Below, one piece after another: positions 1 to 9,504 of a stretch of DNA of 64,000 nt. Numbering within the stretch: the stretch's first letter is position 1; every line of letters begins with the position of its first letter. Where the stretch lies: positions 434,001 to 498,000 of the forward strand of contig JANFNE010000001.1 of the NCBI GenBank assembly GCA_024867545.1, given 5' to 3'. A model generated the notes under the pieces. It ran no database searches, had not been told where the DNA came from, and was given only the letters and a program-made list of their open reading frames with translations. The stretch is from Phytopythium helicoides. Taxonomy: Eukaryota > Oomycota > Peronosporomycetes > Pythiales > Pythiaceae. The position numbers and the translations under genes were made by a program.

Positions 1-2983
1 ACTGATCTCCCGTCTGCTGGATTTGACCGTGGAACCCCTTGACCCACGGAGCCATTGGAGAAAGCTCCACCTCGCTCAAATTGACTCCAGCATCATCAGC
101 ATCAATCAACCGCAGAAGGTTGTCCACAATCTCGACCGGGTGATGGCTCGGAATGGAGCTCGACCAACCTGTGCCAATGCCTTCGGAGCCGTTCACTAGC
201 AGCATCGGAATAATGGGCACATAGAACCGTGGTTCGACGGGGAAGCCGTCGTCGTCAACGTACTCAAGCAATGGGTCGTCATCTTCAGGAAAGAGTGCCC
301 GTGTATGTTTTTGCAGCGATGTGAAGATGTAACGAGCACTCGCTGCATCCTTACCACCCTGAAGTCGCGTACCGAATTGACCCGAGGGGTACAATAACGG
401 CAGGTTGTTGGAGCCGACGTAGTCCTGCGCCATGTTGACGATCGTCGCGTGCAGCGACATTTCGCCGTGATGGTACGCCGTGTGTTCGCTACAGTAGCCC
501 GCGAGCTGAGCAACCTTCACTTCTTTGCTCAGCTTGCGCTTCATACACGCGAACAACACCTTCCGCTGGGATACCTTGAGGCCATCGACAACCGAGGGAA
601 GCGATCGGAGGTTATCTGCGTGCGAGAAGTGGATCAACTCCTTATTCACAAAATCCTGGTAGGACACGGGGCCGTCGACACCAGTAATTGCGGATTCATC
701 CTCGAACGAATCGCTGCGGCCAAGCAACCAAGTCTTGCGATCAGCTGCTCGCGCCTTACTGAACGCGAGGTCCAGCGCGTCACCATCTTCAGGACCAGCC
801 CACGTGAACGGAACCAAGTGGTGGTCGAGCGCTTGGAAGTACTCGCGACCTTCAGCACTGGTACTCGTACCTAGACCCTTGTAGTATTTGATGGTGCACT
901 GCTTCAAGTCTTCACTCGACACGCTCTGCTTCCACTCGAGATAGTCGCTGAGACTGTAAAAACTTCGAGTAGTCGTCTTCTTGCCAGAAGTGGCGTTACT
1001 GTCGCTAGCCGTGGCGGCAGTTCGAGAAGTTACCTTGACGAGCGGAGTAATGAATGCGCTCATGAATGCCTCGCCGTCGTCGTTGGCTTGAAGCAGTTCC
1101 GGCCAAAAGGTGTGGAACAAGTTGAACAGCAGACCCTTGATATGCGATCCATCATGGTCCTGATCGGTCATGATGACAACCTTGCCGTACCGCAGCTGCT
1201 TGCGCTTCTCTGGAGTGTCGTACGTCTCATCCATATTGAGACCGATGATAGTGCACAGGTTAGCAAGCTCTGCGTTCTTCGATAACTGGGCAACAGTTGC
1301 ATCGCGCACGTTTAGCACCTTGCCACGCAGTGGAAACACACCAAACTTGTCGCGACCAACGACAGCAAGGCCCGCAACCGCCAAGGCCTTGGCCGAGTCA
1401 CCTTCAGTTAGAATCAGCGAGCACTCGTTTGAACGGGGTCCACCCGCCAAATTTGCGTCTTCAAGCTTGGGCACATTCACTGACATGCGTCCACGAGACG
1501 AGGATGAGGACGACGATGAGGATGACACTTTCTTCAGCAAGGCTGCACGCTGCTTGGCGCGAGCAGCATCCACGACGCGCTCAACGATGCCCGAGTTGGT
1601 AATGACGAGCTTTGAAAAGCGGTCTGAAAGGATACACGTTGAACCGAACGTTGTTGGGCGTGAGGTCAGCAACTCCTTCATCTGTGAGTCAAACGTGGGG
1701 TTTTCGATCTGACAGTTGATGAACAGAGCCATGTGAGGCTTGACATGAGCAGCCGTGATGCCCGATAAGTCAGTGTATCGCTTGTTGACATGATCGGCGA
1801 TTCGACGGCATAGCTGGTCGCCGATGTAGTTAACATGGGTACCGCCACGGCGAGCAGACATGCCATTCACAAAGCTGACTTGCATAAATCCAATGTCGGA
1901 AGGCAGCACGCCCACCTGCCAGCGCTTATTGACGCGCGTATAGATGTAATCCGCCAGCTTGTTGCTCTCCGCCTCGCCGTCTTCCAGAGAAGCCATACCT
2001 TCAGCGGTCGTGGTCGCGTCGCGGAATGTCTGGATGTACGATTCGAAGCCATTGATAGGGACTTTCTTGCCGTTAAGCGTCACTTCCACGTCCGACAGGC
2101 ACCCGGCAACATCCACAACACGCTTCGTGAGCACCTTGAGCATTCCGGGCGTGAGTTTGGTCATGCCGAAGCGCTCAAGATCGGGAGAAAAAGATACGCG
2201 CGTAAAATCCGCTGCATGGTCGTGCGTTTGCAGCATGGAGATCTCGGGCTCGCCACGCTCGCGCATGTTGTTGCGCCACGTCTGCTTGTACCGCAGCCCA
2301 GCAGCTGCATCCCCCGTCTCGACAACGAACTCGGAGCTAAAGATGTTGGTGAGCTTGGCACCATATCCATGGCGCCCTCCCGTTAGACGTCCAGTGGCGT
2401 CGTCAAAGTTGGATCCCGTGAGCAGGTGGCCGAGGACGAGCTCCGGCACGTATACTTGTTCGTGTCTGTGGAACTTGACGGGGATGCCGCGGCCGTCATT
2501 GTGCACCGAGATCCACGGGCGGTCGCCCTTGGCGCCGGCGTCGATCACGACGTCGAGGTGGCGCATGCTCGGGTCGCGCACCTTGTTGTCCACTGCGTTG
2601 ACGATGATCTCGTCGAAGATCTTGTACAGCGCAGGCACGAACTCGAGCGTCTCCTGCTGCATGGCGACGGCCGAGTGGCTCTTGTCGAAGCTCGGCACCC
2701 ACATGGAGTCGCGCGCGGGCTCCACCGACCCGATGTACATGCCCGGGCGCAGCAGCACGTGCTCCAGCGGCGTCTTCTTCTGGTAGATGCTCTCGACGCT
2801 CTCGCTCGACAACCGCCGCACCTCCTGGCGCCGGAATTCCGCGCCGCTGAGCGACTGCAGCGCGCCGAGCGGCCGCCGAGCGCTCCGCAGCGTCAACAGG
2901 CTGCGCGCGCGCGCTGCGGCAGGGGCGGACGGCGCCAGCGCGCGCCGCGCGACGGCCGCTGCTCGTCGACCCGCGCGCCACAT
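1..2983 (-). CDS. TOP2: Type IIA DNA topoisomerase (TOP2), probably mitochondrial form; 3' end outside window
   Basis: ATP-dependent double-strand DNA passage enzyme. The frame is open from ATG 2983 down to base 1, about 994 codons, so the C-terminus lies outside. GHKL ATPase motifs are present (EIIVNAVDN, NDGRGIPV, GRHGYGAKL), then the TOPRIM motifs LTEGDSAK and MTDQDHDGSHIKG, then the breakage-reunion domain with the catalytic Tyr in DAASARYIF (codon 329-331). A serine run (about 1502-1528) sits in the linker. Before the conserved start of the ATPase domain (KKTPLEHVLLRPGMYIG) there are about 65 extra residues. The first ~47 hold many Arg and Ala and no Asp or Glu, as in a mitochondrial presequence. 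Localisation is inference; the family call is firm. It is divergent from the gene at 3243, with 259 bp between the starts. Confidence 0.93.
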   Translation of the reverse strand, partial: MWRAGRRAAAVARRALAPSAPAAARARSLLTLRSARRPLGALQSLSGAEFRRQEVRRLSSESVESIYQKKTPLEHVLLRPGMYIGSVEPARDSMWVPSFDKSHSAVAMQQETLEFVPALYKIFDEIIVNAVDNKVRDPSMRHLDVVIDAGAKGDRPWISVHNDGRGIPVKFHRHEQVYVPELVLGHLLTGSNFDDATGRLTGGRHGYGAKLTNIFSSEFVVETGDAAAGLRYKQTWRNNMRERGEPEISMLQTHDHAADFTRVSFSPDLERFGMTKLTPGMLKVLTKRVVDVAGCLSDVEVTLNGKKVPINGFESYIQTFRDATTTAEGMASLEDGEAESNKLADYIYTRVNKRWQVGVLPSDIGFMQVSFVNGMSARRGGTHVNYIGDQLCRRIADHVNKRYTDLSGITAAHVKPHMALFINCQIENPTFDSQMKELLTSRPTTFGSTCILSDRFSKLVITNSGIVERVVDAARAKQRAALLKKVSSSSSSSSSSRGRMSVNVPKLEDANLAGGPRSNECSLILTEGDSAKALAVAGLAVVGRDKFGVFPLRGKVLNVRDATVAQLSKNAELANLCTIIGLNMDETYDTPEKRKQLRYGKVVIMTDQDHDGSHIKGLLFNLFHTFWPELLQANDDGEAFMSAFITPLVKVTSRTAATASDSNATSGKKTTTRSFYSLSDYLEWKQSVSSEDLKQCTIKYYKGLGTSTSAEGREYFQALDHHLVPFTWAGPEDGDALDLAFSKARAADRKTWLLGRSDSFEDESAITGVDGPVSYQDFVNKELIHFSHADNLRSLPSVVDGLKVSQRKVLFACMKRKLSKEVKVAQLAGYCSEHTAYHHGEMSLHATIVNMAQDYVGSNNLPLLYPSGQFGTRLQGGKDAASARYIFTSLQKHTRALFPEDDDPLLEYVDDDGFPVEPRFYVPIIPMLLVNGSEGIGTGWSSSIPSHHPVEIVDNLLRLIDADDAGVNLSEVELSPMAPWVKGFHGQIQQTGDQ

Positions 2984-3173
2984 GGTCGAAGTGCCTCTTT
3001 GTTGCCAGTCATGGGTGGCGACGGTGCATATTTGCCAATATTGCTAAACTCACGTCTATTCCGCGTAAATAAAGTCGTAAACGTCCCCAATAGAGCGCCG
3101 TCGGTGTTCCCTCCACATGCTCCTGTAGAGGGATCCACTGAAGGGGAACGTCACTCTTTCTTCTCCCCCCTTC

Positions 3174-3192
3174 GCCATTCCGAGTTTTTCAA
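3174..3192 (+). promoter_or_regulatory. Candidate oomycete Inr+FPR core promoter
   Basis: GCCATTCC followed by GTTTTTC resembles the oomycete initiator plus flanking promoter region (a CATTCC-type Inr followed by a T-rich FPR). It lies about 50-70 bp before ATG 3243. The match is by eye only. Confidence 0.35.
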
Positions 3193-3242
3193 GCCGCGCG
3201 CGAGAGGCAAGCTGCGCGTTCCCGCCTTGGGCCTTGCTCGTC

Positions 3243-6107
3243 ATGGAGGAGCTCGGCAGGGGCAAGCGCGTCCGCAAGTCGCCGCAGGAGAAGCTGGCGA
3301 TCCTCGAGTTCCTGGAGGCGGGCGGATCGCCCGAGGACGCGGCCGCGCGCTTCGGCGTGGCGCGTGCCGCCGTGCTCAAGATGCTCAAGGAGCGCGAGGA
3401 CGCGGCGCCTGACAGCGCGCTGGGCAAGCGCGCGCGCGCGCCCGCGGGCTCGGACCAGGTCGCGGCGTTCGTGCAGCAGGCGTCGGTGGCGGCCGCGGCC
3501 GCAAAGTTCGGGCTCACGAGGGCCGAGGTCACCAAGATGCTGCGCGAGACAGGCGCGTCGGCCGAGGCGCTCGCGCTCGTGGCCGCGGACGCCGTCGGCG
3601 TCGGCGTAGGCGTCGGCATGGACGCGAGCGCGCTGGACGCGCACATTGCGGCACTGGGGGCCGTCGAGGCCATGGACGAGGAGCTGATGCGCGTGAGCAA
3701 GGACCAGCAGGCAGCCGTCGTGCAGTTCATCGAACAGGGCGGCGCACCCACGGCCGCCGCCGACAAGTTTGGCGTATCGCTCGCAGTCGTCGCCAGACTC
3801 ATCAAAGACAAGGCAGACCAGCTGGCAGCGCACGGGGCAGCCATCTCGGCCTCCATGGCGTCCGACGTGCACATGTCCGAGGCGGCCTCGAATGCAGCAA
3901 TCGGCATTCTCGACGTTCCCTCCTCGACTGGCGTCCATGCCACCTCTGCTAGCGGCACCGAGACGGACACGAGCACCGAGCTATCGGCCGGCAGTAGCAA
4001 CACAGCTGTTGCAGATATCGCCTCCACGATTGCTGCTACGAATGCCTCAGCGTCGGCTACAGCCTCCATCTCCAACGTTTCACCCAATGACGCAGTCGCT
4101 GCTGCTACCGTTTCTTCTATGACATCGGCTGGCCCCGCCCAGGAGGCACAAGATCCGGCGTCAAGTACCACCGCGGCGAAGCCAGCGCCGGCAGTGGCAC
4201 CGCGTAAGGGACGCCGTGTGCGGAAGACGAACAGCGAAAAGCTGGAGATTTTGGCGTTCGTAGAGAAGGGTGGCTCTCAAGGTGCGGCAGCCGAGAAGTT
4301 TGGCGTGTCTCGCACAGCTGTGACCAAGATGGTCAAGGAAAAAGAGGCAATTTGCGCACAAGCTCGATCAGAGAACACCAACAGCCGCAAGGTGCTTCAA
4401 TACCAGCACAAGCTGTCAATTATTGAGGATATGCTGTACAAGTGGCAGCTGCAAGTCGAGATCGACTCCCCTTCGACTAAACTAACTGGTGACTTGCTTC
4501 AGTCCAAGGCGATGGAATTCCGCAACAAGGTGCTCGCTGATTACTCGAGTGAGCTGCCTGATGAAGTTGTGTTGTCGCTGACGGATTTCAAGGCGTCAAA
4601 CGGCTGGCTTCATCGCTACATGCAGCGAAGAAGCATTCGAGCTTTGCCAAAGCACAATGACGACAACAATGAAAACGGTGTGGGTGACCGTGCTGACCAA
4701 CGCATACAGCGAGTGCGGATGATACTCGCGCAAGCCCCCGCCTCATGCATCTGGACACTCAGCGAAGTGATGCTTCGGCATCGAACAACATCTGGTCGTG
4801 TCGATGCTCTCATTAACTTGGAGCCGCGTTCGATGGACCGTCTGTCGGTGGCGATGGCAGTAAGCGCTGCTGGAGAAAAGCTGCAACTTCATGTCGTCGG
4901 GAAGAGCGAGCATGCAGCCACCCTTCTTGGTGGCGACGGTGTAGATGCCGTCGACCCTGCTGCTTTTGGCGTCCAGTTTCGAGCTCATACACGCGCATGG
5001 CACGATTCGTACGCGGTAATGGAGTACATCCAACTCTTGAACCGTGAAGCCAAGGCACGCAAGCAGACCTGGTTCCTTGTTCTCGATAGCTCGGCGTCTC
5101 ATGTGGCCGCTGCTCACGCTCTTCACCCGACTGGTTCGTACCGCAGCGGATTTACGCTCGAATCGATGGTGTTGCTGTTTTTGCCTCCTACCGCCACCGT
5201 TGAAAACACTAGCTACAATTCGCGCGACATGCAACCCCTGCACCAGGGTATCATTCGCGGTTTTAAGCGTTCGTACCGAGCGGAGCTGATTCAGTCGCTT
5301 GTGGATGCTCGGCGCTCGTGGGCTGAGCTGAAAGCGAACGGTGGAGTAGCTGCCACTCCTGCTGCTACTGAGTTTTTCGACATCCATGCGCACACTACAA
5401 TCCGGCACGCGCTCTCGTGGCTGCAGAAAGCTTGGGCTGGAATCTCGGCTGAGGATATCAAGCAGGCTTGGAAATCGATTCCATTTCTGCCAGCCCAACT
5501 TCATGATGCTGAAGCCTCGACATCGGTGAACACTCCGATGATTGGGTCATTGACTGCGCCGACGAGCGGGAGTGTTACCACGCCAGCCCGACTCAAGGAT
5601 CTTCTTGCAGAGTCGACGAATGTACCTCAGGTTCTCAAGGACCTTGGTCTGGAGATGTTTGCAGACTCCAAGGTGCACGATGAAGATGCGCTTGACGCGG
5701 AAGTCGTGGACTTTGACTCGAGTGACAGCAATTGTGCAGACGAGCTAGCAAAGGAAGACGAAATAGTGATCGAGAGTCTTTCACTTCAGGGTCTGTTGCG
5801 TGAGCCACCTCGCTCCATTGAGGATCTGAGCAAGGAAGCGTCGATCGCTGCTGCTGGCCCTGAAATTACGAGCATGGGGGAGGCATGCACTACCGTCGCG
5901 AGGTTGCTTCGCTTCCTTACAGCCCGCACCAACGCCCCTGGTGCGACTACCCAGGAGTTGCTGACCCCGTCGGACCGCCGCGCGGCGCGCGCGAACTTGT
6001 TGGCGCTGCAGCGCGTGCTGATTAAGGCTCGGACCAAGGAGCAAGAGCAATTGCAGCACCAGGAGCACGTCCACGACCACGACGCCGCGACGGCGTACAC
6101 GGTGTAA
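3243..6107 (+). CDS. Domesticated pogo/CENP-B-like transposase with tandem HTH modules
   Basis: Single-exon gene, 954 aa from ATG 3243; an in-frame TTG at 3234 is not needed. Psq-type helix-turn-helix modules recur at residues ~6-51 (RKSPQEKLAILEFLEAGG), ~70-100, ~155-190 and ~321-368 (RKTNSEKLEILAFVEKGG). A CENP-B-type HTH follows (~382-470), then a DDE-superfamily domain (~505-745). The DDE core looks inactive. The usual DET-type first acidic site is not visible. The second Asp is kept in FLVLDSSASH. The third motif reads MQPLHQGII where active families have QPLDQG. No terminal inverted repeats were seen around it. The likely role is a sequence-specific nuclear DNA-binding protein derived from a transposase; the target is unknown. 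Confidence 0.8.
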   Translation: MEELGRGKRVRKSPQEKLAILEFLEAGGSPEDAAARFGVARAAVLKMLKEREDAAPDSALGKRARAPAGSDQVAAFVQQASVAAAAAKFGLTRAEVTKMLRETGASAEALALVAADAVGVGVGVGMDASALDAHIAALGAVEAMDEELMRVSKDQQAAVVQFIEQGGAPTAAADKFGVSLAVVARLIKDKADQLAAHGAAISASMASDVHMSEAASNAAIGILDVPSSTGVHATSASGTETDTSTELSAGSSNTAVADIASTIAATNASASATASISNVSPNDAVAAATVSSMTSAGPAQEAQDPASSTTAAKPAPAVAPRKGRRVRKTNSEKLEILAFVEKGGSQGAAAEKFGVSRTAVTKMVKEKEAICAQARSENTNSRKVLQYQHKLSIIEDMLYKWQLQVEIDSPSTKLTGDLLQSKAMEFRNKVLADYSSELPDEVVLSLTDFKASNGWLHRYMQRRSIRALPKHNDDNNENGVGDRADQRIQRVRMILAQAPASCIWTLSEVMLRHRTTSGRVDALINLEPRSMDRLSVAMAVSAAGEKLQLHVVGKSEHAATLLGGDGVDAVDPAAFGVQFRAHTRAWHDSYAVMEYIQLLNREAKARKQTWFLVLDSSASHVAAAHALHPTGSYRSGFTLESMVLLFLPPTATVENTSYNSRDMQPLHQGIIRGFKRSYRAELIQSLVDARRSWAELKANGGVAATPAATEFFDIHAHTTIRHALSWLQKAWAGISAEDIKQAWKSIPFLPAQLHDAEASTSVNTPMIGSLTAPTSGSVTTPARLKDLLAESTNVPQVLKDLGLEMFADSKVHDEDALDAEVVDFDSSDSNCADELAKEDEIVIESLSLQGLLREPPRSIEDLSKEASIAAAGPEITSMGEACTTVARLLRFLTARTNAPGATTQELLTPSDRRAARANLLALQRVLIKARTKEQEQLQHQEHVHDHDAATAYTV

Positions 6108-6244
6108 TCCCATCAATTTCGCGGCTATTGGTAAATGTACATTTCGTTGTTCACTCACCAATGCGGAAACATTGTTGTCGGTTAGACGAGTGCCTCCTAC
6201 GGCTTTAGTGCACTTATGCCGAGGTCATCATGGAGCTAGGTACG

Positions 6245-9200
6245 TCACTTGGCATCTTCTGGGCTGTCTTCGCCGCCCTTCTTCTTGAGCACGGGGGCCG
6301 AACTTGTACGACTCACGCTAGTAATGCTGTTGCTGCCTCCATTACCGCCTCCAATAGGAGGCAACTTCTTTGCTGATCCGATTGGGGACGGGCTCGAATC
6401 CATTCCGCCGGCACGGCCGGACCACTCGGCTTCCTTCTTTGCTAGTGCTCGTGTTTCCTCGAGTTTTTTCCTCCGTTGCGCTGCCAGCTTTTCGCGCTGC
6501 TTTTTCAAAGTTGCGGCTGAGAGTGGACGCTTCGCGAACAATCTGCTGCTACTGTCTCGGTCTTCGTTGACATAAGAAGTCGTAGATCCGAGCGATGTCA
6601 TTTTGAGCTTAAACGCGCTCCCTGGACCTGCAGTTGCCGACGCGTTCGTTGTCAGTTCAAGTCCGTCATCGAGGTCAGCGGCCAGCTGCAGCGCGCTACT
6701 AGTGTCTTCCAACTCTTTTTGGTCTCGTACATCGACAACACATACTGTTTCGACACCAATGGTCGACACACCGGGAGATGGTGATGCCATGGTTACGCTG
6801 AGCCCAGTCGCGTTGGTGAGAGTGTCGCTATTGGTGGTGCCCAGCGCCTCAATCTTGCCGCCAGCATGCACATATACGTGTTTGGTGCGTGGGTGTCGCT
6901 CGAGCGCCTCTGCCAGTACTTTGACGCCGTCTTTCGTGATAAAGTTGCCTCGCAAGTCGACGAGTCTCAAGCCGCACGCGGCATTTGCGAGTACCGCCGC
7001 AACGGCCCGTGCGCCTTCATTTGAGATGGAGTTACCACGAAGTTGCAATTCACGGACTCCAACTGCATTGGAGCGAAGGAGAGCAGCAATTGCATGGACC
7101 TCTTCGTCTGCTACACCGCTTTCAGAAAGCTTCAGCACGCCATTGTCCGTCGTTCCCGACCGCGCCTTGATTTCGTGCACATAACGGAGTAGTGTTTTGC
7201 GCTTTGCGTCCTCTTCGACCGAAAGTTTTTCCTGCAGCCTCGCTGCCTTGCGTGCCAAGTGTGCAATCTGGTCTCTCCGCGCTTCGAGCTGTTTTTCGGA
7301 TTCAGCGGCTGCATCCTCGCCTAATGCCAAAGCTCCGAGCAACGCTGCTAGTCTCTCGACGAGAAGCTGCTTGGTGTTCATGCTTTTTTGTGCGCGTTTG
7401 AGGAAGGCATTGATGCCCATACGGTCTAGTAGTGCCGCATTTCGCTGCTGTTGCTGGATAAGCACCGGATCTGGCTGAGACGAGTTGCTGTTGGTCGCTG
7501 TAGACACTAACCTTTTGGCTTTAATAACGAGTAAGCCCCCGTGCGTGGCTCGAGACTCGACAAAGAATCGTGCATTGCTTGCAACTGCAGCTGCATCATC
7601 AGGATGCATCGGCGAGTCTTGTTGGTTGTTGTTGTTGCTACAGCTCCTACCATTGTCGTCACCATTGAGTGAGAGACCGGCGTTCTCGAGAGCTGTGGCG
7701 AGCGCAGCAGCTTTCTTCTGCAAAGCTTCGAAGCGGATCTTGGCCTCGTCCAGCTCGCCTTGCTTGGTGCGCAGCGCCTCGGTCACCACACGGTTACTCT
7801 CTGCTGTCGCATGCAGCTTCGCAGCGAGCTCTGAGCCTTTGTCCTGAGCACTGGCGACCTGCGCGCCAAGCTTTTTGAGCTCCTCCTTCGTCGCAAGCTT
7901 AGCTTCTTCATCCGCTTGCATTTTGTTGAGCAGGAAAGCAACTCGAGCACCCATGGTCTGCAATTTGTCTTCGAGCACCTTGCGTTCGTCAGCCTCTTTC
8001 AGCTTGGCTTTGACCTCATCGCTGCAGCGCACGCTCAATTGCGCGTTATGCTTCTTGAGGGCCTGGAGCTGCTCGAGTAGCACCTTCTTGTCCATCTCAG
8101 ACTTGGCTCTCGCCTTGCCCTCGCTCGTGCCCTCCTTGAGAAGCCGAGCGTTTTTCTTCTTCAGCGCCAGAAGCTCAAGCTCCTTCGTCTTGAGTCCATC
8201 TAGCGCCTTAGTTTTACCGAGTTCGGCGAGCTTTAGCCGCTCGAGCAGCTGGAACACCTTCTCTGCCATCTCTCGTAGTTGCTCAGCCGAGTCGCGATTC
8301 TCGGCCTCCATGCGTGCACGCTCCTGTTCGGCCCGGTCAGCTCGCTGCTGCAGCTCCTGTTTATCACGCATGAGATTTCCATTCTCAATGAAAAGCCCCT
8401 TGTTGGCGTCCAGTTGCGCTCGTTTCGCCTTGGCTTCGAGTTGGACCTGTGTCTCCAGCTCCTGCCCTCGTTCAAGCGATGCTCGCAGTTTGTCCTCGAG
8501 CGCAGCCAGTTGGTCGTCGCCTCGACGTTTAGCCTCTTCGAGTTGCTGCATTTTCTCAAGCAGCTGGTATTGTTTCTCCTTGCGCACGCGGAGCTGCTCC
8601 TGGAGTGCCTCGAGCTCCACTTGCGTCTTCATCTTGAGTTCGGCATTGCATGCCCGCAGCTGGTCACTTTCGTTTCGCAGCAGTCGAACTTCTTCGGCTC
8701 GCAGTTGCCCTTCTCTGGTTGCTCGTGTTGCGACCTCTTCATGTGTCTTCGCGCTCGCCAGTACCGATGTTAGCCGAGTTTGTAAAGCCTCTAACTCTCG
8801 CTTCTGTGTTGCGTTGGTTGAGGCTAAGCTCGCAGCCTGGGCCTCCTCGTGTTCCAGCAGTCGAAGCAGCTCCGTGTTGTGGTCTGTGAGAACGCGCAAC
8901 TGAGTATCTCGCTCCTCGACTCCCGCTTGCGCCTTGGTGAGCGCAGTCTCGGCGGCCCGCGCCTTGCTCTGAAGCTCGAAGTTTAGGTCCCTCAGTGATC
9001 TGTTGTCGTCCTCGAGACGCAGTTTGGTGGCTTTGAGCGTCTGCAGCTCGTCGTCCATGGCATTTAGCGACGCCAGTAACTTGTCGTTCTGCTCGCCCAG
9101 AATGCGCAACTGCTCGTCCTTCATGGCGAGGGCCTCGGCCGCTCGGGTGTCCCGGTTGCCTCGCTGGGCTACAGCCGCCACCATGGCTGCTGCGTCTGCC

Positions 9201-9253
9201 CGCTGCCAATCAACAATTCGATCAACACGACACGTTAGCAAGCTCATCACCAT
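6245..9253 (-). CDS. Large coiled-coil protein with C-terminal leucine-rich repeats
   Basis: About 1002 aa from ATG 9253; a second in-frame ATG is at 9247, and the frame runs back to a GTG at 9298. Residues ~25-530 are almost continuous heptad-rich coiled coil. An Asn/Gln-rich break follows (~535-560), then a mixed region with another coiled coil. Two RI-type leucine-rich repeats come next (VRELQLRGNSISNEGARAV, LRLVDLRGNFITKDGVKVL). A low-complexity Ser/Gly/Lys-rich tail carries a short basic coiled coil (LKKQREKLAAQRRKKL). The architecture suggests a cytoskeletal or flagellar scaffold, but I do not recognise a named orthologue. The gene is intact and intronless as read. It is divergent from the acyl-CoA synthetase, sharing about 250 bp. 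Confidence 0.75.
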   Translation of the reverse strand: MVMSLLTCRVDRIVDWQRADAAAMVAAVAQRGNRDTRAAEALAMKDEQLRILGEQNDKLLASLNAMDDELQTLKATKLRLEDDNRSLRDLNFELQSKARAAETALTKAQAGVEERDTQLRVLTDHNTELLRLLEHEEAQAASLASTNATQKRELEALQTRLTSVLASAKTHEEVATRATREGQLRAEEVRLLRNESDQLRACNAELKMKTQVELEALQEQLRVRKEKQYQLLEKMQQLEEAKRRGDDQLAALEDKLRASLERGQELETQVQLEAKAKRAQLDANKGLFIENGNLMRDKQELQQRADRAEQERARMEAENRDSAEQLREMAEKVFQLLERLKLAELGKTKALDGLKTKELELLALKKKNARLLKEGTSEGKARAKSEMDKKVLLEQLQALKKHNAQLSVRCSDEVKAKLKEADERKVLEDKLQTMGARVAFLLNKMQADEEAKLATKEELKKLGAQVASAQDKGSELAAKLHATAESNRVVTEALRTKQGELDEAKIRFEALQKKAAALATALENAGLSLNGDDNGRSCSNNNNQQDSPMHPDDAAAVASNARFFVESRATHGGLLVIKAKRLVSTATNSNSSQPDPVLIQQQQRNAALLDRMGINAFLKRAQKSMNTKQLLVERLAALLGALALGEDAAAESEKQLEARRDQIAHLARKAARLQEKLSVEEDAKRKTLLRYVHEIKARSGTTDNGVLKLSESGVADEEVHAIAALLRSNAVGVRELQLRGNSISNEGARAVAAVLANAACGLRLVDLRGNFITKDGVKVLAEALERHPRTKHVYVHAGGKIEALGTTNSDTLTNATGLSVTMASPSPGVSTIGVETVCVVDVRDQKELEDTSSALQLAADLDDGLELTTNASATAGPGSAFKLKMTSLGSTTSYVNEDRDSSSRLFAKRPLSAATLKKQREKLAAQRRKKLEETRALAKKEAEWSGRAGGMDSSPSPIGSAKKLPPIGGGNGGSNSITSVSRTSSAPVLKKKGGEDSPEDAK

Positions 9254-9504
9254 CACCACGTCAGACTTCAAACTGAGGTCCAGTAGCCAGGCTGACACAC
9301 CTCGCCCACCCGAGTCGGCGACTCATTCATCCTGGATCACGAGACTGGCGGCAAGCTGGACGCGACAGGCATACGGAGGAAAGATAATCCACGGCTTCGG
9401 AAGTGCCAGTAGCTTGGTGCTTCGCAGCACCATTCCCTGGCGCTAAGATTAGCGATGGGCAACTGGATTCTAGAGTCGACCATAATTAGCAGCTTGGTCA
9501 GCGC

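Noticed and set aside
2426..3412. 328-codon plus-strand frame
   Set aside because: It is antisense to the topoisomerase N-terminus and runs on into the promoter and the start of the next gene. It is Arg/Ala-rich with no motif, a GC-driven shadow.
7875..8903. 342-codon serine-rich plus-strand frame
   Set aside because: Antisense of the coiled-coil gene: codons for Glu/Lys/Gln heptads read as Ser/Cys on the other strand.
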